Assembly (NCBI GenBank): GCA_028532985.1
Contig: JANCIK010000009.1
Coordinates: 3,162,001 to 3,226,000 of the forward strand
Origin: Stropharia rugosoannulata
Lineage: Eukaryota; Basidiomycota; Agaricomycetes; Agaricales; Strophariaceae
Length of the DNA stretch: 64,000 nucleotides
Reading direction: 5' to 3'
The notes below the pieces were generated by a model that saw only the letters and a list, made by a program, of their open reading frames with translations, ran no database searches and had not been told where the DNA came from. Positions 47,833 through 60,663 of this stretch are shown one piece after another (within the stretch, counting starts at the first letter, position 1; every line of letters begins with the position of its first letter). The translations under genes and the position numbers were made by a program.

Positions 47833-50305
47833 ATGCGCTTAGCCACTCCCAGTGCGCTTGGCATGCGCGTCCTTTCGTTACCACTTCTCCTTCTTGGCAC
47901 CGTTCAGTATGTATCAGCGCAGACCCCGTCTTTGACAGTATACTACGCCCCAGGGCAAACACCACTCTCGAATGGAAGCACGCCGACGGTCTCTGCTCTC
48001 CCAACGGCGTATGATGCCTCGCTGCAGGCGTACAGCAATGTGACCCTGAGCCCACCGGCACCGCCTGCACCGACGTCAATCTCAACATCTTTTGCGCTTC
48101 CGATTCCCAGTGCGGTCCCCGCGGGCGCTTCGCAGCAGCAGAATGGGTCGTTCTTTGGATTTTCGGTGGAAATGTCGGTCGTCAATCAAGTTTGTGAGTC
48201 TTATCTCTGTTGGCATTATTTGTTGCATTTTTCTTTCTTGCCGCCCTCGGCAAGGTCAAGTAGTGAATGTAGTCATTCGTTGCACTACAATTAACACGAA
48301 ACGACCGTTTTGGAGTGAATGTGTCTTTATATGCGCTATTTCGAACTGCTGTTGACCTGAATACCGCATACAGTGGGAAAAAATTCGTACGTCCTACTGA
48401 CCTCGGTATTTGTTTCCCAATCTAAAAGATGGTTCAGGTCACTACTTCAGGTTCCTTTCCTAAACCTCATGGCGAACTTACAGCAACGCTCCGGACGCAT
48501 CAACATCCGTGTTGGTGGAAATACACAGGAAAGCGCTGCTCTAGTAGCAAGCACTCCCGACGGCAGGATCCTCGAAAAAGATCTGTCGCCAGACGCATCG
48601 TCGGGTACCGTAAGTGCAATAATTCATGCTATGCCCCTCTGCTAACTTAAAAATTAGACTCAAACACCACCAATTATCTTCACCGCTGACCTTATCCAAA
48701 TGATGCGCAGCATCTCCGATTTTGTGAACGTGCACTGGTTCCTCGGAGTGCCATTTAATGATACCAACTGGCGTCTGGAGATCGTCGAAACCGGGCAGGC
48801 CATTCTAGGAGACTTCCTGATTGGAATGCAGGCAGGTAACGAGCCTGATCTGTACCCTAATAAACGTCGTCCTGCTGTAAGAACCTCTGCCATTCTCGAA
48901 ATGAACTTGATCGTGACAATATCTGTTATGCTCCAGGACTACGATGAGGATGATTACTTCAATGAATTTGGCGAGCTCATCCAAGCTTTGAAAGCCGATC
49001 CCAAAGCCAACGCAAGCAAGCTTCTAATCGCGCCAAGTGTATCTACCAACTGGACACCAGAGCAAGCGCTGTTCGCGGGAACACAATTCCTTCCGACGTA
49101 CGGAGATAGCATGCAGGCCGTTGCTGTGGAACAGTAAGTTTCTTAGCCAGTACCGTGTACAGAACCTCAACAAAAAAAATAGTTACCCAGCCGACAACTG
49201 CGGTGTCAAATTCCCGGGCTCCGGCGACCCAATTGTCAACCCAGAAGACGTTCTGCCAAGCTACCTCTCTCATAGCAGCGTACAAAACCTTGTGGGCAAG
49301 TATGCTAACGCGTCCGCATACGTCCAGGCCAATGGTTTCCCGTTCTATATGTTCGAGACAAATACGGCGTCTTGCGGCGGTTTCCCTGGGCTCAGTGATG
49401 CATTTGTCGCCGCCCTGTGGGGGGTGGACTACGCCATGCAGATGGCCTACACCAATTTCACAACTGCACTGTTCCACATGGGAGGACAAAGTGTCAGCTA
49501 CAACCCGTTCACTCGTGAGTGTTATTTGCCAACCTTCTGTATATACTGACTGGAATTTCCATCAGCGCCACCTACGAACGAGTCGGTATTCCATTCATGG
49601 ACTGTCGGACCCATATACTACTCCGCCCTCGTCACAGCTGAAGCGCTCGGGGCTACAGGAACGGCTCAAGTCCTCGACTTGTTCACCAACAGCGACCTCA
49701 CCCCGGCATACGGAATCTGGGAGCACGGCTCGCTGGCGCGCGTGCTGGTCATCAACTATGCGAACGACCCGTCGGGCGCGAACCAGATCACTGTCGACAT
49801 CAGCATGCCAGACGGCCAGCTGCCCGCGCAGGCAGACGTGAAAATGTTGCTCGCAGCCAACGTGACGCAGAAGGGGAACTACACGTGGGCGGGGCAGACG
49901 TTCGGGGGCAACTTTGAGTCGGACGGGCGCCCGTTCGGGGCGGAGAGCATCACGCCGACGACGTGCGGTGGCACGCCTGTGGTGTGCAGCATCACTGTCC
50001 CTGCGCCCGGCGCTGCGCTCGTGTTCCTCTCGGGCGGTGGAGCGGCGGCTGATACAGCCGGCGGGGCGAGCACTACTTTCAGCACGAGTAGCGTGACGAA
50101 GTCGTTCAATACGGTCTCGATCAATGCGACACAGTTAGCGGAGTCGAATGGGCATGGGGGCAGTGAGCAGAGGTTGCCGCTCGGAAGCACCAGCCAGGGC
50201 TCGTTCAAGAGTGGGGCTGTACCCGCGAGGGTGCAGGCGGCCGCTGCGCTGACTGTACTCGGTATGCTTTGGGGCCTGGGTGCGGTTGCGCTACAGGCGG
50301 TGTAA
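47833..50305 (+). CDS. GH79 glycosidase, tandem copy 1 (beta-glucuronidase-like, probable GPI anchor)
   Basis: Secreted family 79 glycosidase, the family of beta-glucuronidases and heparanases; in fungi it is thought to act on glucuronic-acid side chains such as those of arabinogalactan. Exons: 47833-48193, 48374-48386, 48438-48609, 48658-48876, 48937-49133, 49183-49514, 49566-50305, giving 677 aa. Signal peptide to about A29 (QYVSA). Acid/base Glu244 in GMQAGNEPDL and nucleophile Glu379 in FYMFETNTASCGG. A C-terminal beta domain follows (WTVGPIYYSALV ... VPAPGAALVFLSGG), then a Ser/Thr-rich stretch and a hydrophobic tail (ALTVLGMLWGLGAVALQAV) that looks like a GPI-attachment signal. The second exon is 13 nt. 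Substrate is inferred from the family only. Confidence 0.92.
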
Positions 50306-51908
50306 GATGGGGAAATGCATGTATTGGTTGACTTGATTTGAGACGATGGTGTTGGGGGCCGTATTATGTTTTTTATACAGATCACATACTTTGTAGGACG
50401 CTCGTGCGCCGATAATAGGCTTGTTATTCATTCATTGTCTGTATACCTTACACGACGGGTTCTGTTTAGAACATGTTCGTGATGCAATAAAAATTCGGAC
50501 GTTACCCTTCTCCCTTGGTGTTTTTTGCTCTCTGTTCGCGTAATATTATGTTACTTTCTCTGCATAGAGTATATGCGCATACATTCATACTGTAACCAGT
50601 CGACAGATAGAACAGGTTTGCTCGCATTCGTCCTTTGTCTTAGAAATAGCTATCGAATAAATCACGATTATGCTATCGGAAAATACAACTTCAGAGATGT
50701 ATAAAAGACCAGAAATGGGTTACTCACATTCTTATGGTCGCCTAATTCCCCGAGCAGCCATCGTTGGAAATTTTAGGCACGTCCGTCTGTTGAATTATCA
50801 CAGTAGATGGATGCTACATATACAACGCATATATGCAAGAGAAACATAACTACATAAGCTATCTGCATCTGTAAAACCGCAGAAAACTAGAGTAGACGCG
50901 TTGCAGATTGAATACGAGTGGGACCAGCTCTGCGCTGAGCATGAAGCTTGAAGCTGGATATATGCGGGAACAAGTAGCGTTTACATAAAGTTGGCAAGTC
51001 CGGAGACCGTACGCAGCGGCAAATCCCGACCCTCTTATAACTCCAGGTCTAACTCCGAGCAGGGCCCCACTGTTTTGAGGTCTCTTTTGTTTGATTTTGA
51101 GCACAGGCTTTCTTCTCGCGACGTAACTCAAGTCTTCCTGTGAGTATCCAACGGAAAGTCGAACTCGGAACAAGACCCAATTTGTCTGATGTCGGGGAGG
51201 GCCATTATTCTCAATTTGGACACAACTCTAATCATGGACAACCGTATTTAAAGTTTAGGTACTGTCGCGAGCTTCCTTTTTTTTTTTTTCGCTCGTCAAG
51301 GTCTGTGTAATAGCTTGGCGAGTAGAGTCCTTTGTGTAGATAACTTACAGCCTAATTTCCCCTACAGACTGTACAGTGGCACGCTGGTTTACAACTGATG
51401 ACATCCTCGCAGTCACAATAAAGACATCCCCGCCTTGGCATTGCTTGGCGCTGACTAATAATTCCACCTATCCGAGGACCGATTAGGCCATTGCTCATGT
51501 TCTCCCCCTCCTATACAGTGCATTGCAAAATGAAGGTACATACTTACAGACTCTTCAATCTCTTCACTGAACAGTGTCTCCTGTGCGGCGTCCTCACCAG
51601 GCTTCCATTTTGACAAAGAATTGGTATCAATCAGAAGAGCTTTTGCCAAGCCGCCAAAAATCCATTAAGGATCTATTTTTAGCTCCTTACTTCCTCAATT
51701 CGCCGCCGTTGAGTAGGTACGCGAAAAACATATGGGCAGCGGGCATCATGATCATGGCATTCGTCGGCAAGGCATGAAACTAATGCGCCTCTCGTGATCA
51801 ATTACACTTTCCTAACCCATCACTACCTCCCTTCGTTTTTTGCTTCCTTCCCCCAGCCTACTTGGCAAAGCTTCTCTCTCTCTTCCTTCCTACCTTGGCA
51901 GGTTCACT
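50306..51908. other. Intergenic between GH79 copies 1 and 2
   Basis: No gene. A T13 run lies near 51277-51290. The sequence ACCTTGGCAGG sits just before the start codon in both copies 1 and 2. Confidence 0.5.
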
Positions 51909-54257
51909 ATGCCCTCGTCATTAGGGCACATACTCTCGTTTATCTGTCTGCTCAGCACTATCCATGCCCAGAACCCATCGATAACAGTATACTACGCCCC
52001 CGGTCAGACACCGCTGGCAAATGGCACCGTTTCAACGACCCCCTCCGCAGTCCCCACAGCATACGAAAACACTTTACAGGCGTACAACAGAGTGAATCTC
52101 ATACCACCGGCGCCTCCGGCACCTGGAGCAGTGAACACGGCGTTTCCCCTTCCAATTCCTAGCGCAGTACCTGCGGGTGCATCGATGCAGCATGACGGTT
52201 CATTTTTTGGATTTTCAATAGAAATGTCTGTCGTGAATCAAGTCTGTGAGTCTATTCAAGCACGATGTGTCCTTTTCTTCTGGTTCTAATATATTCTCTG
52301 CGCTAGTGGGCAGAAACTCGTATGTGACTGGCGTGTTTGCGGTCGTATCTTAACTGACACTTGTCTTGCAGAACTTTACTTCAAGTACCATTCCTGAATT
52401 TAATGGCCAACCTGCAGCAGCGCGCGGGTCGTATCAATATCCGTGTAGGAGGGAACACACAGGAAAGTGCTGCGCTCGTAGCGAGCACTCCAAATGGTCG
52501 AATCCTCGAGAAGGATCTGGATCCTAATTTGGCCTCGGGAACTGTAAGCATTGTTCTGCGACTGATCTACCGCCGGCTGCTGACTCAATTATCAGACGCA
52601 AACCCCACCTATCGTTTTCACGGCAGACTTGATACAGATGATGCGTAACGTCTCGGACTTTGTCAATGTCCACTGGTTCCTTGGCATCCCGTTCAATGAC
52701 ACGAACTGGAGGTTGGAGATTGTGGAAACCGGTCAGGCCATCCTTGGCGACTTCCTCATTGGAATGCAAGCAGGAAATGAGCCTGATCTTTACGGCTTAC
52801 ACGGACGTAGACCGCAGGTAGGTTCTGTCCGTGCTTCGCATGAATGTACATTGTACTGACTTAATTATGTGATACTAAAAGGGCTACAGCGAACTCGATT
52901 ACTTCAATGAATTTGGATCACTCATTACTTCCCTCAAAGCAGATAATAAAGTCAACCCAAGCAAGCTCCTGATCGCTCCTAGTGTCTCTACCTTCTGGAC
53001 CCCTGCACAGGCATTGTTTGCGGGCCCTGGTTTCCTCCCTACATATGGTACCAGCATGGCGGCAGTTTCTGTTGAGCAGTAAGTGACAGTTCAAATTATC
53101 TATCAGGTCTTCTAACTCGACGATGCAGCTACCCGTTGACGAACTGTGGTGCACAATTCCCTGGCTCGGGCAATCCGATATACAACCCCCAGGACCTCAT
53201 TGGTACCTACCTCTCGCACGGTAACACAACTGGACTTATTGCTCCCTACGCCAACATTTCGTCCTATATACAGTCGAACAACTTCCCTTTCTATATGTTT
53301 GAGACCAACACTGCGTCATGCGGTGGTTTCCCCGGACTGAGCGATTCCTTCACCTCTGCACTGTGGGGTATCGACTACGCAATGCAAATGGCACACACCA
53401 ATTTTTCGACAGCCTTGTTCCACGTCGGAGGGCAGAATGTCAGCTACAACCCCTTCACTCGTAAGTACCGTATTTTCTAGCTTGCGTCTTTGTCGGTTAA
53501 GTGAAGATTTGTCGCAGCCCCGCCGACGAACGAGTCGTCTTTCCACGAATGGACAGTTGGACCCATATACTACTCCGCGCTCGTTACCGCCGAGGCGCTT
53601 GGCCCCACCGGCAAGGCACAAGTCATGGATCTTGGCATAAACAGCGACCTGACGCCCGCCTACGCGATCTGGGAGAACGGCGCGCTCGCGCGCGTGCTCC
53701 TGCTCAACTTCGCCAACGACCCCTCGGGCGCACACGACCTCTCCGTGGACCTCTCCATGCCGGACGGCCAGCTGCCCACCCAGGTCGACGTCAAGCTCCT
53801 GCTCGCGGCGAACGTTACCCAGAAGGGCAACTTCACCTGGGCCGGCCAGACGTTCGGTGGTAACTTTGAGTCGGATGGGATACCCATCGGCGCGGAGAGT
53901 GTCGTGCACACGACGTGTGGGACGCCGACGGATGGGTCTGCGACGCATCCGGTGTGCCGCATCAAGGTGCCCGCACCCGGCGCGGCGCTTGTGTTTATGT
54001 CGGGCAGCGCCGCCAGTGCGGATACGGCGGGCGGGGCGAGCACTACTTTCAGCACGAGTGTTATTACTTCGAAGACGACTCTTGCTGTTGATCCGACGCT
54101 ATTGGCGGAATCTAATGGGCACGGTGGGAGCGCCCAGCTGCTTCAAATTGGAGCTACCAGCAAGGGCTCGTTCAAGAATGCTGCAAGGCGCACACATACA
54201 TTCGGAGCATGGGTGATAGTCGGAGCATTCGCTGGGCTAGGCGTTGCTCTCCTGTGA
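51909..54257 (+). CDS. GH79 glycosidase, tandem copy 2
   Basis: Exons: 51909-52245, 52307-52319, 52372-52543, 52596-52817, 52882-53078, 53129-53460, 53518-54257, giving 670 aa. Signal peptide to about A20 (LLSTIHA). Both catalytic segments are intact (MQAGNEPDLYG and FYMFETNTASCGG). Exon-intron layout and phases are identical to copies 1 and 3, including the 13-nt second exon (LGRNS). The C-terminus ends in a hydrophobic segment (WVIVGAFAGLGVALL) after GSFKNAARR, consistent with GPI anchoring. The last exon is GC-rich (about 53640-54060), more so than the rest of the gene. Confidence 0.92.
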
Positions 54258-55410
54258 AAGTTGTATCTACGGCTATACATATTATGAATTCGGATTGTGC
54301 ACTGCAGAGATGGCTACTCGTATATTTAAGGAAGTTGTTAATAGTAGTTTAGGGAAAAGATATAAATTTAATTCTCTCATCTACTGAATCCTGATGAAAG
54401 CCTGTACTGAGATGTCCTGGTATGCATTGCAAGTGTTACATATGATTCGCTTTCCGAAAATCAACCAGCTCACGAAAGCTACCGAACATTGTTCTTGGCT
54501 CTGCTCAGTGTCGCTCCTGGTCTTAGCTAATAGCCTCTTAGGCGTCTAGACCTTGGCGCCAAGTGTACATTAGGCGCTCGTAGATTCAACTACTGCAGAC
54601 GATGTCGCGAGCGCGTCTTGCTCAAATGTCGCATTCACATTTAACACAGACAATTTTTATGCTTCAACTAAGCTTATTAAATTACTGACCGCACGTCTCT
54701 ATATGTTCAGGTGCTGGGTTTACACTTTTAATGACGTTTCCGCATCTTGCTGTCACCTAATCTGTGCCATTCATTCCCACAAATAGAGAAATGCAGCCTT
54801 GCATGCGATCGCTGTCAAAAAGGTACCTATAGAGTACTCCCCACCTCCGTGAATCTCTTGGCATTCGCCTTGGCAAAGCACTTTGACGCGCGCCTATCAG
54901 CGCCTACTGTCCAAACATGGGCATTGTGTACCTTAGCTTGTAAACGCTGAGGAACATGCAAATCTGATCAACGCTTTCTTGCATAGTCTCCAGAGGGTTG
55001 TAGAGGGTTGAAGGAAGGGTGGTAAGCGTGTGAGAAGTCTTCTGAAGATAATTATAGCTCATTAACGCTTCGTGGATTCGGCCGGGTCGAACAATGGCGA
55101 GCAATGGCACACCCAACACTGCCATAGAGGGTGTGGTATATATCTGATCCGACCATATCTAGGCACTTGACGACGGTAGTAGTGATGGTTAGGATATCCC
55201 AGCAAGGACCGCAGTTTACCATCTGCCAGAAAGCTCTTATTTTTGACCTTCTAATATTAGATGGACACAAAGGAACTGCGGGTCATCGGCAACCCACGAG
55301 CCCACGTAGTCTATCCAGCGTTCTTCCTTTCCTTCCTTCACCAGCGCACAGCTTTTGTTCTCATCCACTCCTTCAACCAAGACACTTGCTTCATACCCTT
55401 TCTCGTTCGC
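54258..55410. other. Intergenic between GH79 copies 2 and 3
   Basis: No gene supported. Confidence 0.5.
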
Positions 55411-57766
55411 ATGTTCTGGAAACCGCCTGGCGCGCCATGCGTGCCTTTTCTCGCTGCTGCAGCCCTGCTTGCCATTAGCCCTGTAACCAATGCGCAAAGC
55501 CCGTCGGTAACAGTTTACTATGCACCTGGCTTGACTCCACTCGCGAATGGTACCGTACCGACTGCGTCTGTTATCCCCACAGCCTACGATGCGTCGCTGC
55601 AAGCTTACAGTAATGTAACACTATCGCCGCCGGCTCCGCCGGCAGCCACAGCGATATCGACATCATTTGCCATCCCAGTTCCTAGTGCAGTGCCTGCTGG
55701 TGCGTCAATGCAGCATAATGGCTCATTTTTTGGATTCTCGGTGGAAATGTCAGTTGTCAATCAAGTTTGTGAGTGGTATTCTACGTCGCCCCTCAACACG
55801 TTCCGTTCTAACCTCTTACATGATATCACACTTAGTGGGAAAAAACTCGTGGGTTATTTTGTTCTACTGGCGCCTTTCATAATCTCATTAGATATATAGC
55901 TCGCTCCTGCAAGTTCCCTTTTTGAACCTTATGGCTAATTTGCAATCACGAGTTGGTCGTATTAATGTCCGAGTGGGAGGAAATACACAGGAGACTGCAG
56001 CTCTTGTGGCCAGCACACCTGATGGTAGGATCCTCGAGAAGGATCTCTCACCAGGCGCAGCATCCGGTACTGTAAGCATAGAAAAAAAACTGCTCTCCAT
56101 CACCGCTTTACTGATGACCTCATATCAGACACAAACGCCCCCGATTATTTTCACGCCAGACCTGATTCAGATGATGCGTAACATCTCCAGCTTTGTAAAT
56201 GTACACTGGTTCCTTGGTGTTCCGTTCAACGATACGAACTGGCGCCTGGAGATCATCGAGACCGGGCAGGCCATTTTAGGCGACTTCCTCATCGGTATGC
56301 AGGCTGGTAACGAGCCCGATCTGTATTCCACCCATGGACGGAGACCGGCTGTAAGTGCCTTCTATATCATCCAGCTGTGGCATCCCTTTATAATACTGGG
56401 AATAAAGAATTATAGCGAGGATGATTACTTCAATGAATTTGGGTCGCTGATCCAAGCTATTGAAAGTGACCCAAACGCCAACGCCAGCAAGTTGCTAATT
56501 GCTCCAAGTGTGTCGACGTTCTGGACCCCCGCGCAGGCCTTATTCGCAGGGACGCAGTTCCTTCCTACGTACGGATCCAATATGGAAGCGGTTGCAGTAG
56601 AACAGTACGTTATTTTTTGGTTGCATGAATTTTAAACTGAAATACGATGTAGCTATCCCTTCGATAATTGTGGAGTCAAGTTCCCGACCAGCGGAGAGCA
56701 GATCCAAAATCCACAAGATCTTCTCTCAGTGTATCTCTCGCACAATGCTACAGCGCAGATTATACAGCCTTATCTAAACATCTCGGCCTATATACAAAGC
56801 AATAACTTCCCCTTCTATATGTTCGAAACCAACACAGGTTCATGTGGAGGATTCCCGGGATTGAGCGACGCGTTTGTTGCTGCACTTTGGGGCGTGGATT
56901 ACGGTATGCAGATGGCCTTTGCCAATTTCTCAACAGCGCTGTTCCATATTGGTGGACAGAGCGTTAGCTACAACCCTTTTACGCGTACGTGCGCCTACTT
57001 TTTCTTACTTTGCAACGGTTCCTAACAGAGCGAATACATAGCCGCACCGACAAACGAATCAACTTTCCACGAATGGACCGTCGGCCCCATATACTACTCC
57101 TCTCTGGTCGTGGCCGAAGCGCTTGGAGCAACCGGGACAGCTCAGATTATCGACCTCGGGACGGAGAACGACTTGACACCTGCGTACGCTATATGGGAGA
57201 ACGGTGCCCCCGCGCGTGTTCTGATCCTCAATTTTGCCAACGACGCCTCCGGCGCGAGCCAAATCTCTGTTGACATCAGCATCCCTGGCGCCCAGCTGCC
57301 TTCCCAGGTCGACGTGAAATACCTGCTTGCCGATGACGTGACGCAGAAGGGAAATTACACATGGGCGGGGCAGACCTTCGGCGGGAACTTCGAGTCTGAT
57401 GGGCGACCCATAGGGTCTGAGAACATTACGCAGGCAACCTGTGGCACCGTCTGCACGATTACTGTGCCCGCACCCGGTGTGGCTCTCGTCTTCCTGTCGG
57501 GTAGGGCATCCAGTGCAGACACTGCCGCGGACGCGAGCACGACCTTCAGCACGAGTAGCGTAACGAAAACGCAGAACACCGTGTCCGTTAATCCAACCCT
57601 GCTGGCAGACTCTAACGGCCATGGAGGCAGCCAGCAGCCGCTCCAGCTGGGAAGCACGAGCCAGGGCTCGTTCAAGAACGCGGCGACTTCGACAGCACCT
57701 GTGAGCAAATGGACTTCGCTGATTATGGCCGCAGTGGTTGGGATGATTGCCTTTTGGCGGCCGTAG
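55411..57766 (+). CDS. GH79 glycosidase, tandem copy 3
   Basis: Exons: 55411-55768, 55836-55848, 55900-56071, 56129-56350, 56408-56604, 56653-56984, 57042-57766, giving 672 aa. The start is taken at MFWKPPGAPCVPFLAAAALL, which gives a clean signal peptide; an in-frame upstream ATG at 55261 would bury it. Catalytic segments MQAGNEPDLYS and FYMFETNTGSCGG are intact (A to G change in the second). The hydrophobic C-terminus (WTSLIMAAVVGMIAFW) follows a Ser/Thr-rich stretch. It has the same seven-exon layout as its neighbours, so the array arose by tandem duplication of a whole gene. Confidence 0.92.
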
Positions 57767-58293
57767 TTCCATTTATCAGAACTATCATACAGGGACAATA
57801 TTTAGGACACCGTTTCCGGAATCGTTTTGTTACTGTTTATCTGTGCTATATTTAATGTGCCAGTACATACTTCGAGGTCGAGAATAGAACCCAGATACCT
57901 ATCCATAAGCTGAGGTATTTATCAACACCGTTTTCTTAAATTTTCATGGCAACTTTTTTTTTCGCCAGTTGAAGTCCATCTAGCGGATATCATCGCCCTC
58001 TTATGGCGAGGCTACGACTCAAAGCCTACGATAACAAGTCACGGAATTCTTCTGCGTTTGGTTATCAAAGACAGTTGGCAACGCCGCCTTCCGACTCGCA
58101 CTGATAAATATCCATTCATAAGCTTATACAGGCTCATACGCACGCGATGTCCTAGTGTATTTGCATCCGAGCTAAGCACTTCACACGGCTTTCTGGTATA
58201 AAGTCAGCATGATCGGCACTAGGCATTCTTCCTTTAGTACTGAAGCGGCTACGCATAGTATCCTCGTGGCTTTGTCTGTCTAACACTCTAAAC
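57767..58293. other. Intergenic
   Basis: Nothing beyond the expected promoter of the next gene. Confidence 0.5.
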
Positions 58294-59410
58294 ATGTCCT
58301 GTCCGAAATGTCAAGAAGGCTTTATCCTCCCTGGAGAGCCGACGGGGACGATCGAGAAGGACTTCAACGGGGCATACTATGCCCGTGCCCCTGACGGGCA
58401 GGAATCTAATGTGGCCGTCCTGCTGCTCACCGATGCATTTGGAATGGGTTTGAAGAACCCCAAGATTTTAGCTGACACGTTCGCACAGCGCGTGGGCTGT
58501 GATGTCTGGATTCCGGACTATTTTGACGGTGTGTTCATAGTTTTTCTCCGTCACTGCAGAGTTTGCACTCACAATTCAAGAAAACTAGGAAAGCCACTCG
58601 TCCCGTCGAATAAATTGAGATCTCCAGACCATGCAGCACAGATAATGACGACCTGGGATTGGATATGTTTCATTTGCGACATGATACCGAATATCCCCAA
58701 CTTCATTAGAAGCCGACCGTCAGTTGCTGACGCTCGTGTCGTGTCGGTGAGTTATTGAATATTGATTAGGTCACATACATACAAAGTTCTCGTTTACTTA
58801 TTTGAATGTTCATGAGTTCATTAACATAGTCAAGGAGAAGAAGAATTACACCAAACTGGGTGTCGTTGGGTCAGTAAACGAGATGCCTTTCACCTGCGTT
58901 AATGCCCATCATGGAAGTTAGGTACTGCTATGGAGGAACCACAGCCGTCAGATTTTCAGCCACGGATTACATCCAGACTGCGGTGATATTGCATCCTGGA
59001 GCATTCGCAAAGCAACAAGTTGAAGCTATCAAAGTCCCGACTTCATGGGCATGTGCTGAAGGTTAGCGATCCGAACACGTATCTACTGCTCTGTTCCAAT
59101 TTTATTTTATTTTAGTTGACATTTATTGGTCGCGCGACAAGCGACTGGGATGCGAGGCTATACTTGCAGCAAGGAAGGAGCAAGACACTTTCACTGACTA
59201 TGAATTTGTTGACTATAAAGGTTGGTATACAACTTTAACTTCTTACTAGAGTGCATAATCATATTTTATGGCCTAGGAACTGCGCATGGGTTTGGGTGCC
59301 GTCCCAATCTGAACCGCCCCGAAATCAAGGAGGCACACGAAAAAGCAATTGATCAAACCGTTAACTGGTTCAAGAAGACATTGTTAACAGCCGAATCGCC
59401 TTCGTCATAA
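58294..59410 (+). CDS. Dienelactone hydrolase family protein, copy 1
   Basis: Alpha/beta hydrolase of the dienelactone (carboxymethylenebutenolide) hydrolase family; in fungi most members have unknown substrates. Exons: 58294-58528, 58589-58746, 58817-58869, 58922-59061, 59116-59220, 59277-59410, giving 274 aa. Start MSCPKCQEGFILPGEPTG is typical of the subgroup. Nucleophile Cys151 in VGYCYGG, likely acid Asp197, and His234 in GTAHGFGCRPNL complete the Cys-Asp-His triad. No signal peptide. Its 3' end is 66 bp from the convergent RCE1 gene. The paralog at 62.0 kb has the same six-exon layout. Confidence 0.92.
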
Positions 59411-59476
59411 CAGCAGGGGTTGTATTAGTGATATAGGCTTAGTAATCTCTACATTTGTCCAGCAGATTAAATAAAT

Positions 59477-60663
59477 CTAGTACTTGAGTAACCTTGTCCC
59501 GTGTATCCAATACATGCTATCTGGTGTTTCTGTCCATCGCCATAGAGTAAGGACAAACCCAATTATCCCGAGTAGATATGCATAGAGAATCACTGTAGAC
59601 ATTTTGTCAAACAGCATAGATCATGACAATTAACGAACACATACAATTCTTCTTCTTGGGGTGCCTTTTCATCTCGTACGAGGGGTCTGGCAAGCCCATG
59701 ATATTGCAGAATACATGCGCAGAGAACGGTGGAAGAACAGAGCCTGTGCGAAGAAAAAGGAAAGACGCAAGCATGCCAAAAATTGTCGTATAGGTCAGTT
59801 GGAATACTATAGCGAAACGTTAATGACAATACATAAGATATAGATGAAGACGCGCCTGTGGACAGAATAGCTTGGCGGGCAGCAGAGCGCGTTCCTCCGC
59901 CTCGATGATATATTTCGAGTCCATGATGAACATGAGCTAACCTCGTAAGTCTGAGATATACTATTAACAAACACAAAGACGTACCGAGTCCAAAGGTCAG
60001 AGGAGACGCGAAGACCATCATCTTCATGCCCATGCCAGCCATATGCCACACAGCCAGAACACATGCACGGAACACTAGCTCTTCCGTAAGTGGGGCAATC
60101 AAATAGTTGCGTGCACCTTGCAGTGTAAAGAACCTCTCCGTAATCTGCATCCGCCAATACCACCTACTCTGTAACGGCAGTTGCCCATTCAATGCACACG
60201 CAGATAATGGCCCAAGAAAGAGTACTGGAACAACCAAATGCGCTCGAACTGTTTCCCAAGTTGGCTGTCGGATGTAGAGTGGCAACCCCAGCCGTAGTAA
60301 CGTCCCATCGCGAAGGGTTTGAAAGTCCTGTCCGAGATTAGCGCATCTGCACCACGACAAAGATCACTCACATACCGCGGTACCAAGACTCTGCTCGTAG
60401 CTAAAAAGGATGCAATAAACCCCGCCACAGCAAGCGAGAGTAGCTATTGACACCACGATGAGACGTGCCTTGATGATGTCGGGGTCGTCGCGCGTGCCCT
60501 TGATGTTGTGTCCGTTGGCGGTGTAAGATACGCGTGCGCGCTGTGATAGGTAGAGTACTCCAACGTAGATAGACCCAAAGGCTAGTGATAGAACGTGCGC
60601 AGGTAGCCGCGAGAAAAGGGGTTCTGGATAAAGCAAGTGGTATGTGGACTGCTGAGATATCAT
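59477..60663 (-). CDS. RCE1: CAAX prenyl protease 2 (RCE1)
   Basis: ER-membrane endopeptidase that removes the -AAX tripeptide from farnesylated or geranylgeranylated CAAX proteins such as Ras and mating pheromone precursors. Exons (minus): 60376-60663, 59985-60327, 59856-59936, 59645-59806, 59477-59592, giving 329 aa. Catalytic motifs seen: EExxxR as E178-E179-L-V-F-R183, FxxxH as F208-G-L-A-H212, and HxxxN as H268-V-F-C-N272. Multiple hydrophobic segments. The intron after 59856 must start with GC (ACAG|GCGCGT) to keep FQLTYTTIFGMLASFLFLRT in frame. It is the only gene between the two dienelactone hydrolase paralogs. Confidence 0.92.

Noticed and set aside
53316..53948. Long minus-strand open frame over GH79 copy 2
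   Set aside because: GC-rich antisense shadow; similar ones occur over copies 1 and 3.
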